From Zymoseptoria tritici IPO323 (Eukaryota > Ascomycota > Dothideomycetes > Mycosphaerellales > Mycosphaerellaceae): a stretch of DNA of 64,000 nt. The position numbers and the translations under genes were made by a program. The stretch spans positions 1,488,001-1,552,000 of the forward strand of contig NC_018208.1 in the NCBI RefSeq assembly GCF_000219625.1, read 5' to 3'. Positions 53,317 to 61,957 of the stretch are shown piece after piece. The first letter of the stretch is position 1; the number at the start of each line of letters is the position of its first letter. The notes under the pieces are model-generated. The model saw nothing but the letters and a program-made list of their open reading frames with translations, was not told the origin of the DNA and ran no database searches.

Positions 53317-54180
53317 ATGATGGAGAACGGAACGAGAGACTCGTATGAGGCTGTGAGTAAGACGGACGTTGGGGATGAGATCATTGCGCTTGATCCGAAG
53401 GTCGATGTGGTGGTGGCATCGTCACGGTTGAAAGTTCTTCGACTGGACGACCATGAGGATCCGAGGAACTGGGCTGCTAATGTAATTCCCTGTTTTCCAA
53501 GCTACTTCACTCACGATGTAAGGTAGACTGACATGAGTCCGAAGGGCTTGACACCAGCCTCGCCGCTCTAATGACCGGTATCATCGGCTTCCGTTCAAGC
53601 GTGCAGACGGCCACGCTCCCTGCCATTGCGAAGCAATTCCACATCAGCGCCTTAATCTGCAATTTAGCATTCATGGCATTTCTCGTCGGAGGCGCTTTTG
53701 GGCCACTGTTGCTCGCACCTCTGTCGGAGACAAGGTTCACAGCTCTCTGAGAGACACGCCCAGCTTACCAATACGTCTCTGACTCTCTTCCCAGCGGCCG
53801 CGACCCTCTCTACTCCACCTTCTACTTAATCTTCACCCTCTCCAACCCCGGGCAAGCCCCCTTGCCTAGCTTCGCCGCCTTTCTAATGTTCCGCTTCCTC
53901 GCCAGCTTCAGAGGTCTCGCCGTCTGCGCCCACCCCGGCGGAATTATCATAGACCTTTGGTCGCAATCCCACCGCTCCGTCCCGTGATGCTGTTCCTGGC
54001 GATCAATGGGTACTTGACGGGCACGCGGCGAGTGCGTTAGCGGCCAATACGATGCTGCGGTGTCTTTTCGGAGCGGGATTCGCATTGTTCGCGAATGATA
54101 TGTCTCTGAGAATGGGAACCCCTTGAGCGACGACGTTGTCGGGTTTCGTGGCGACGAAAATGGGTGCCGCCTTGGGTGCT
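53317..54180 (+). pseudogene. Decayed DHA1-type MFS transporter
   Basis: Starts with an ATG and an acidic leader ending LDDHEDPRNWA, as in DHA1 drug:H+ antiporters. Helices 1-2 are recognisable (TLPAIAKQFHISALICNLAFM, VGGAFGPLLLAPLSE), and after a possible intron GRDPLYSTFYLIF and FLMFRFLASFRGLAV. The frame is broken between 53480 and 53560, and stops appear from 53982 on. The remaining eight or so helices are gone. A few later words (SDDVVGFRGDENGC) are unlikely to be functional. Confidence 0.75.
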
Positions 54181-54669
54181 GTATCGGGATGAAGCGAGGC
54201 TGAGGGCGAAGAGTAAGGTAGGTTTCATGTTAGTGTGACGATGCAGCCTGAGATGGTGGATGAGCTGGAATAGGGGGTTGGGGTGGAAGCTGAGGTTTGA
54301 GGTGGTGAGGTGGGAGGGTGTTTGGGTAGAAATTGGGAGACTTGAGTTGTAATTACCCTTTGAGATGGTTATTTCGACCAGTGCTGGCTTGGAGTTTGGC
54401 TCTCCCTTGACCGGCGGAAGGCCTCTGTGTATGGATGAATGAAATACACTTCATGGAGGAGAGACTTACCGGTGCAGTCTGCGGGCGACCGAATTGAACA
54501 CCTTGCTCTTCTGATCGAGCATGGACTCCAAGCTGGTGAATTTCAGTGTGGTTGAAGACCGGAAGGATTTGCATTGCCAGTGTCAGCCGTCTCTTCTGCT
54601 TCCGACTCTCGACTCGCAGAGCTACCAGCCAGCAACCAGCCCTCCTCTTACTCCAACTCTCTCACCCAT
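54181..54669. other. Intergenic
   Basis: No feature recognised. Confidence 0.5.
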
Positions 54670-56266
54670 CTACCCTTGCGTAACCCCAAACCAGACCAAC
54701 CCCATAACACTCCCCAACCCCACCGCCATCGGCGGACTAACCCCAAAATGCATCCCGCCCACAAAACTCGTCGCAACAACAACCAACCACCACGGATCCC
54801 GACTCAAACTCGCTCCATTCTGATTCTCCCCATCCAAATACCCAATCTGAAAAATACGATACACCGCCGTGAAAACCAATCCCACCGCACTCGCGTGGAT
54901 ACCCCTCAACAGGGCCCTCACGACTTGCACTTTACGCACACTTGACCACAATCCGATGAATCCCGTGTGTAGCCACATACCCGGGAGGAAAATACCGACG
55001 TATCCAATCATCGCTCCCACCACGGGTGGTATACGGGATCCCTGGACAGCTAAGGTGCCGCAGTAGACGGCGAAGTTGAAATTCGGGCCGGGAAACGCTT
55101 GTGTGATGGCCAGTCCGAGGATGAAGTCTCGCGGGGACACGAAACCGGGGGTGACGATGTACTCGCGGAGGAGAGGGATGACGACGGGTCCGCCGCCGAA
55201 AATGATGGTTCCGGCGAGGTAGAGGTTGGAGAAGAGGTCGAAGCCGCGGTTTGCGCCGCCGAAAGTGCCGCGGCAGACCATGACGGTGATGAAGGAGGCG
55301 AAGAAAGCGGTTATGATGGCGGTGGCGAGTTTCCAGGAGGACAGGACGGGGGTGGGTGGGGTGGAGATTTCTTCGGCGAGGACGGATTGGTGGGAGACTG
55401 CTGCGGTGGGTTCGGTGGGATCGGTGGGCGTCTTGATGGTGGAGGTCCGGGCGTGGAGGTTGGAGGTTGATGCTCGTGGCTCGGCGGAGTGGTGGATGCT
55501 GCCCATCTCGATGGCGCTGTGGTGGACTTCTTCCGGTGGTGGTGCTTCCTGACGCGGCGAGAGTTTCCTCCATGCCCTCTGTACTAGCTTCAAGTCGAAT
55601 ATCACCGTGACGATCCCACCAGCCGCCATCAGCACAGGGTAGTACCATCTGTTAAGCATGGTCAGCGCATACGCCTCACTCCCCACCCCAAAACAACCTC
55701 GTCACTCACAGCGCATTATACAACATCCCCGCCGTCCCCCCCAAAAACACCAAACACCTCGTCAACGTATCCGTAATCGCCTTATTACTCAACTGCACCG
55801 CCGCAAGCGCAATAATCCCCACCGTCGCCGAATTAAGTCCACTCAAAAGTGCATACACCGGCGCCGGCAACTCCTCCCCAATATTACCCACTCCCAACCC
55901 GAGACCAAACGCCGCAATCGCCATGGGTAAACTCCACACGAAAAAACTCCCCACCCCCACGGCCAATCCATAATGCAGTACATTAATCGCATAGATCATT
56001 TTCGTACTCGCGGGACCACTGAGAGCTTGGCATAAAGCGAACAGTTCGAGGTAGGTCGCCGCGTCGATCCAGGCGTATTTTTCGACGAAGAGTTCTTGGA
56101 AGATCTGGAAGTGGACCGTGGGCCCGCCGAAGCAGGTTAGGCCGAGGTGCCAGTTGTGGGCGAGCATGTCCAGCAGAGGAGTGGAGGAGATGGCATCGCC
56201 GCTGGGGAGGAGGGCGGAGCGGAGGGATTTGTAGGAGGAGCGGAGGCGGGTGAGGAGGGAGGGCAT
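54670..56266 (-). CDS. CHR-family chromate transporter
   Basis: Plasma-membrane anion transporter of the CHR family, usually linked to chromate efflux or sulphate-like anions. Two exons: 56266-55710 and 55648-54670, with a 61-nt intron; 511 residues. Two homologous halves. The first carries LGLTCFGGPTVHFQIFQ, ALCQALSGPASTKM and several helices. The second carries IIFGGGPVVIPLLREYIV, GLAITQAFPGPNFNFAVYCG and GMWLHTGF. A ~90-residue hydrophilic linker (HHSAIEMGS...) separates them. The ATG at 56266 is used; the ORF extends further upstream without domain features. Confidence 0.9.
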
Positions 56267-57293
56267 GGTGGCTATCCTTTGGAGGGAGAGTGCTGTTGGA
56301 ATGAGGGCGGGGGTTTTGTATGTTCTGTCGTTTGTGGTTCTTGCGGAAGGATGGGTCTTGTGTTCTGCTTTCATGTTGGAATGATGTGTATTGATTCTAT
56401 GATTGATGCCTCTCATGTCCTTGGCTAGTCGAATGACCTCTCTCGTCTTCCGAATGACATTCTTCTTGACCGAAGTTGGCGGGTGCCGTTTCCTTCGCCA
56501 ATCGGTGTGATGGCGCCATTGCACGTGTCAAAGCGGGAGACCTTGGAAGAGACTTGGCGTGGGGTCCAAAGACGACATCCTCTTCCGTCTCGATGTGCTC
56601 CATTGTTCTTACGGCCACGATTCAGCAGCAAGGTGTCAGAGACAGTCGCAAAAAGGTCGAGCATGAACGACTGACGTTGACATCGAAGACCTAGGTTGCG
56701 AAACCTGACTCTCTCCCTGGTCATCAGCAGGCATCCCCTGCAAGTCGAAAGTCAGTGCCCTAGTGCGATGTCACGGAGCCAGCGATACACGACATCTTCA
56801 GTATTTGAAAGACCATGTGGTGCTTCGTTGCAGCTTGGAGCCAAGTCTGCCACTGCTGTACTTCGTGCGCTTGTGGCACCATGAAGGCTCAGCAGTGCGA
56901 CTTCGAGGTCAGTGCTAGGTCATGCACGAGCATTGGCAGGTTGCACTGGCGCCACGACATGGAGTATTGTAAATTGTGTAGTTTCGTCGCCGTCGCTAAA
57001 CTCATCCGTCATGCTAGCTACCGCAGCTTGATCTAAGCTATGAACGCTCGACAGTCCCCCGATCCTCCGTCCCGCTGTTCATGCTCGAGCGAGCATCATC
57101 CGCTTTTGCTTCCGAGCCTAAACGCCAAGTCTATGCTCATCGCCCCATGCATGAACACATGGACGCCGAGCCTTCAATGCGAGTTCTCTCGCAGTCGGTA
57201 GAATTCATCCGACCATCATCATATCCACATCAACCACCCCGGACCCGAGTCTCTGCTTTCAGAAGTGTAAATGCTACTTTGCACAAGACTTCT
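56267..57293. other. Intergenic
   Basis: Upstream of the chromate transporter and 3' of eIF3e. No feature recognised. Confidence 0.5.
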
Positions 57294-58673
57294 TCATCTC
57301 GCCACCGCAGCGCTGAGAACTTGTGTCCGGAAGAAGCCACCCTTGGTTCGCTCGATGACCTGCTGGTAGACGCTGACGGGTGGGTGGTTCATGACCACGG
57401 TACCGGCCTTGTAGTCGATCTTGGCGTCTACACGGGTGTCGCGGATGAGGTTGACGATCCACTTCTCTCCTTCGTCGTGCGAGAGACCGAGACGCGTTGA
57501 AAGGTCCCTGAAAGCTTGTTAGTACACGAAATGGAGAATCTGACGCTTCGATGCAACTCACTTGATGTCAATCCGCTGATGAATCTTGCAGTACGACTCG
57601 GAGATGAGATGGCGCGCAGAGTCGATGAAGGAGTCCGCCGCAGCCGCGAGGAAGAAGTCGGCACGCAGAATCTCATCAGCCTCGAGCAGACGCTTCTGCG
57701 CCTCCTCAAAGTCAAAGTCGACGTACAGCGCCTTGACGAAGCTGGTCACGGGGTCGTTGTACTCGTATTGCTCCTGGCGAACAATGCGGACCAAATCCTT
57801 CAACTGCTTCTGGTAGTTGCCGTACATGAAGTTGCCCTTGCTACCAGGTCGGTTGCGGTTTGTGATGACAGCAGCGCAAAGGTATCGCAGAATCCACGGG
57901 CATGAGGTCTGAATGGTGTTGATGTAGGCGGGAGAGAAGAAGAGCTCGGTCAGAGCTTCACGGGCGGGCTCGTGGTTGAAGAATGGGAACAGCGACCAGT
58001 GAAGCAGCCATGTGCGGTGCTGAAGTTGTGCGAGTGGGTTGTTGAAGAGGCGCGTGTCGATGCTCTCCTTGATCTTCATGACCTCCTCCATTGCGCTCTC
58101 CCAGTTGACCGTCAAGATATCGCATGCCAGCTTTCCCCATGTCGCCGCATTGACCTTGTCGTTGTCGGTGGAGAGAATGCGGAATTGGTAGAGCAGCTCA
58201 GCGGCGGTGCCGTAGTCGCCGCAGGTGTATTGGAACTGGCCGAAGTCGTACAGCTGATCGACCATTTGTGGTGTCACGCCGTGGTTCTCCTTCAAGTAGT
58301 TCATGTTGCTGTTCTTGTCGCTGCGCAAGTTGTTGATGACGTCCGCATCGCCGAGCAGACTCTGAATCTTCTCCGTCTCCTCATGGAATATCCGTTGTCG
58401 CTCAAGAACCTCCTCGCTCTTCTTCGTGTATTCATTCGGTCGCTCCGGAAGATCATTCAATTCTGCGTACAGATTGCCCACGAATTCGTGCATGTTCGTC
58501 TGTTTGAGGAGCGCATATTTCAATTTCGTGATGTCGGTCGTGTCCTGGTCTTCGGGGGTATCCTCTTCCTCGAAATTCAGCAGTGGGAAGACGAGATGGC
58601 GATCGAGGTTCGGGATGAGTTGGGAGAGCAGGCTGTTCTCCTTCGCGAAGTCCTGTTGTGTTGAAGTGGCCAT
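57294..58673 (-). CDS. INT6: Translation initiation factor eIF3 subunit e
   Basis: Subunit of the cytoplasmic eIF3 complex. Two exons: 58673-57562 and 57507-57294, with a 54-nt intron; 441 residues from the ATG at 58673. The N-terminus ([23 protein letters not shown]) is typical. The helical repeats are followed by the PCI region: [15 protein letters not shown] [62 protein letters not shown] and exon 2 [20 protein letters not shown]. Head to head with mL49; 200 bp between start codons. Confidence 0.93.
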
Positions 58674-58874
58674 GATTGCGGTGGTATGTTTTGTGAGGTT
58701 GTGAGAGAGAGTCGTTGTCGCTGTCGTGAAGTTTGGTGGGGAGGATTTTAGTGCCAAGATGTCGGAGGTCGGAGGCAGGTGCGAGGGTCTGAAGATCTGA
58801 AGTCTCCTGACGAACTTCACCTCATCACAGCCAGCAGCAAACGACCGACTCGTGCCACCACATTCACCATCCTC

Positions 58875-59534
58875 ATGACTTCAACATCGATCATGCCATT
58901 CCTGCGCCCGCTGGGGCTTCCACGACCAGCGACAGTCCGGAGCTTCCTGAGGTTCTCCACCAGTACAAGATGTCGCGCGAGCCAGCACGAGACCACGAGC
59001 GCAAACGATGAAGGTGAAGACAGCTGATATCGTGCCATTGCCATCGCATATACTCACACTCTGTCAGATCCCAATCTCCGAGCTTCTCGATACGCTCCCG
59101 AAAGCTACCCACCTCCGAGCATGCGATCAAACCCTCGACCGAAAGAATCCAAAGCCTCCCGCCGAACCGCACATCCAACCAAGGAACGCCCATATCCAAC
59201 TCGCAGAGCATCTCACCATCAACCAGCCGTATCAAAATTGATTCCCGAACCCGTCGAGCCGCTGAACGCCGAGCAATGCGCCCCAAACCTGCCATACTTC
59301 GTCTCACGCAGCGCAAACAACGAGCTGCCGATCTATACATTGAGGAAACGAGGAGGAAACTTGAAGATGACGAGGATCAAGAAGATTGATGGAGACAGGC
59401 ATATTCTGAGGGACGAGCTGAAGTCATTGCTGAAGAATTCGGACTGCGTGGTGAATAGCGTTACGGGGCATATCATGATCAAGGGACATCATAAGCCGCA
59501 GGTGGAGAAGTTCTTGAGGGAGAGGATGTTCTAG
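58875..59534 (+). CDS. IMG2: Mitochondrial large ribosomal subunit protein mL49
   Basis: Two exons: 58875-59013 and 59068-59534, with a 54-nt intron (GTGAAG donor, GTCAG acceptor); 201 residues. The N-terminus ([18 protein letters not shown], then LRFSTSTR) is a mitochondrial presequence; a second Met at 58893 may be the true start. The conserved core is in the C-terminal half: [36 protein letters not shown], then [25 protein letters not shown] and [10 protein letters not shown] at the end. Size and core match the Img2/mL49 family. Confidence 0.9.
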
Positions 59535-60034
59535 GAAGTCGGTCCCGGGTAGAGGCTGGGAGGAGGCCACCCTTGACGGTCAGACTATGTACAAATGTGA
59601 CACAAATGGATATGCATAATGCAGCCCGCCCCAGCCACGTTCGCCGCAGTCATCGCTCTCGGGATCCGAACAGCTTAGCGAATCCCTGCTCGGCTTTTGG
59701 TGCATAGGTCTTCCTTCGGTCTGAGAGCTCCGTGTCTCGCTTCAACAAGTGCACACCCCTAAGAATGCCCACACGGGCGATATTGTTGACCTGCTCCTGG
59801 ATGCCGTCTTGGAGTCAATTTGCTTGCCGGCCTTCACAATGCGTATCAGGCCATTTGGTGGCACACCTGTCGATCCTGCGACCGGACTCTGCTTCCAGCT
59901 CGACTATCGTACGCTTCACGATCCTTTCGGACCGGAGCGACTTGCCTGTCTGCAGCATTTCAGACTCCTACTCTTGCAAAAAGCATTTTCACAATAGCAC
60001 ATCGACTCCAGAGCCATGAAATCGCAAAAAGATA
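59535..60034. other. Intergenic, 3' flank of T3
   Basis: No gene. The A-run at 60026-60030 is the T-run terminator of T3 on the minus strand. Confidence 0.5.
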
Positions 60035-60162
60035 TGGAGAAGTCCGGGATCGAACCGACGTCTCTGAATCCGCGCAGTGGGTTGGAGTTGCCGATTCCGG
60101 CTTCCTTGCCGAATTCGGCACCGTACGCTGAAGACAGAATCTTACCATTAGACCACATCCCC
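60035..60162 (-). ncRNA. tRNA-like Pol III unit T3
   Basis: 128 nt. Same halves as T1; insert of 68 nt closed by TTCTG/CAGAG. The insert starts and ends like T1 but has 20 extra bases in the middle, including a GCCGAATTCGGC palindrome. Canonical A and B boxes. TATACA at -36; T5 run directly downstream. The 5' flank is homologous to that of T2. Confidence 0.75.
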
Positions 60163-60352
60163 TTTGATGAAATGACTGGATTCGATGAGCATTGTATAGG
60201 TCCCATGGCGGACCTCAAGGCGGAGAGCGCGGTCGATCATATGAAAAATTTGGATTTTGTGCTAGAGCAGAACCTTGAACAGTCAGCCGCCGGCTATAAG
60301 AAGGAAGCTGCTGCCGATAGGAACCCTCAAATCTGGAAAAAAGAAAAAAGAT

Positions 60353-60507
60353 TGGAGAAGCATGGGATCGAACCGACGTCCCTAAGTTATTTACGCCTAG
60401 GAGATCTTTCAAGCGACCGGCCCAGACAATACAGTCTGGCCAGTTGGCAAGGGGCGATCTCGACCGGGTCGTTTTCCCCTAGGATCTTACCATTAGACCA
60501 CATCCCC
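60353..60507 (-). ncRNA. tRNA-like Pol III unit T4
   Basis: 155 nt, the longest unit. Insert about 96 nt closed by TCCT/AGGG, with a strong internal hairpin (CCAGAC...GTCTGG). B box intact; the base after it differs from other copies (CCATG instead of CCGGA). TATATAA at -43 to -37; T6 runs follow within 20 bases. Confidence 0.72.
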
Positions 60508-60744
60508 TTTTTCGAATCGTTGTGAGAACGAAGGTACTTCTTCTTATATAATCCCACTAGCAGGGCACATTGTAGCTCGAAACGGTATAACCGCCTACTG
60601 AGAGTAAGATTCGAACACTGTCACATGCCAAAACCTTAGCCCCTGAAAATGTAAACGAACGGTTCACGAGAAAGGCGGTCTACAGCCGGTCGACAGTCGA
60701 CTTCTGCCCTTTATTGTTAGGGTTATGAAGGAATATTCCTAGTG

Positions 60745-60843
60745 ACGAGCCAGCCAGGCGGCGAGAGGCGGCAAAGATGGCCAGCTAATGCGGCGGCAAT
60801 CGTCCGATTTCTCTGCAGGATCTTACCATTAGACCACATCCCC
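60745..60843 (-). pseudogene. Truncated tRNA-like unit T5
   Basis: Intact 5' half with A box, and about 70 nt of insert resembling T2 (CGGACGAT and CTGGCCAT shared). It then diverges with no 3' half, B box or acceptor end. TATATA at -37 to -34 remains. Probably a broken copy. Confidence 0.7.
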
Positions 60844-61053
60844 CTTAGTTCTGTTTCTTGCTCAATCGTCTGGTATATGTACGCTGCTTGTACGTGCGTG
60901 GCAAACAAAATCAGAGGAGGGGTCTCCCGCTTATGCAACTTCCCGATACGGAAAGTTTAACGTCTGTCACATGCGAAATGGCTTTTCACCACTAGTATAC
61001 ACAAGTCTTTGGCACATCGAGATGTCTATGCTATCGTAAGCAAAAAGCATGAT

Positions 61054-61185
61054 TGGAGAAGTCCGGGATCGAACCAACGTCTCTGAGCTCAAAGGTGAAG
61101 CATCGCTCCGTTGTGAAACTTGCGTTGTGAAACTTGCGCTTCGGAATCAATTGAGCCCAGAATCTTACCATTAGACCACATCCCC
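61054..61185 (-). ncRNA. tRNA-like Pol III unit T6
   Basis: 132 nt. Insert 73 nt closed by TTCTG/CAGAG, extended by GGCTC/GAGCT-like pairing. The insert holds two tandem CGCAAGTTTCACAA units. B box is GGTTCGATCCC. TATTTG at -36 is the weakest TATA match. T5 run at 61046-61042. Confidence 0.72.
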
Positions 61186-61411
61186 TTAGCTGTTCTTCTC
61201 AAGATTCATTGGCATCAAATAGTCCATCATCATTCGTCAGAGGGCAGAGGTAAAAGCGAGTCAGGGGCAGCCACCCTGCCTGCAACTTTTAAAGGAATGG
61301 CGCAACTCGTACGTACAGTTCTCGGTTCGAGTCTTCGAGACACAAGTCGTGCATACGTGAGCCCCACGAGGATCGAGTCGTCTCTTGTACTCAGGCAAAC
61401 GGCAAAAAGGT

Positions 61412-61511
61412 TGGAGAAGTCCGGGATCAAACCGACGTCCCCGAGGTACTTGCAGTGATGTATGAACCTAGCTGGGTTGCCTGCGGGATCTTACCATTAG
61501 ACCACATCCCC
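61412..61511 (-). ncRNA. tRNA-like Pol III unit T7
   Basis: 100 nt, the shortest unit. Insert of about 40 nt closed by TCCCG/CGGGG. The B box is GGTTTGATCCC, one base off. TATAAG at -33; T5 run at 61408-61404. Confidence 0.72.
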
Positions 61512-61957
61512 TGAGTTGCTTTATTACCATCCGCAGGACTTATATGCATGCAACCGCCCTCGTGGGCGCGGAGGCTGTTGACATAGATAACGCAGAGGGT
61601 GCGCAGCTGAACCCGATTGAAAGGGGCACATGGAAGCGCGCGGACATGAATGACATTATGCCCTTGGTTGTTTCTCGTGAATCGCAGAACTTATGTACAT
61701 GCGAGTGCTCCCGTCAGCGCTGAGACTGTTGACACAAGGAAAGCAGGAGGTGCGCAGCTGAATGGAAGGCCCACATGAAAGAGGTCGGAATTGAGGAATC
61801 GAGACGTTCCGAGAAGATGGTACAGTCAGTGTGAGCAAGGTTTTGGATCCTCATCTCGCATTGCACTAAATCTACCACACGATCCTCTGCGCGCAAGTTC
61901 TGTTCGCACTCCTCACGAGGACACGTCCGTTTTCAGTCCACCAGCCAAAGCCCTTCC
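61512..61957. other. Intergenic with a local direct repeat
   Basis: 61529-61635 and 61680-61785 are similar (GCAGgACTTATaT, CTGTTGACA, GTGCGCAGCTGAA). Otherwise nothing recognised. Confidence 0.6.

Noticed and set aside
52923..53384. 153-codon minus-strand ORF
   Set aside because: No features; overlaps the start of the decayed MFS gene.
61310..61345. B-box-like GGTTCGAGTC on the + strand
   Set aside because: No convincing tRNA halves; isolated motif.
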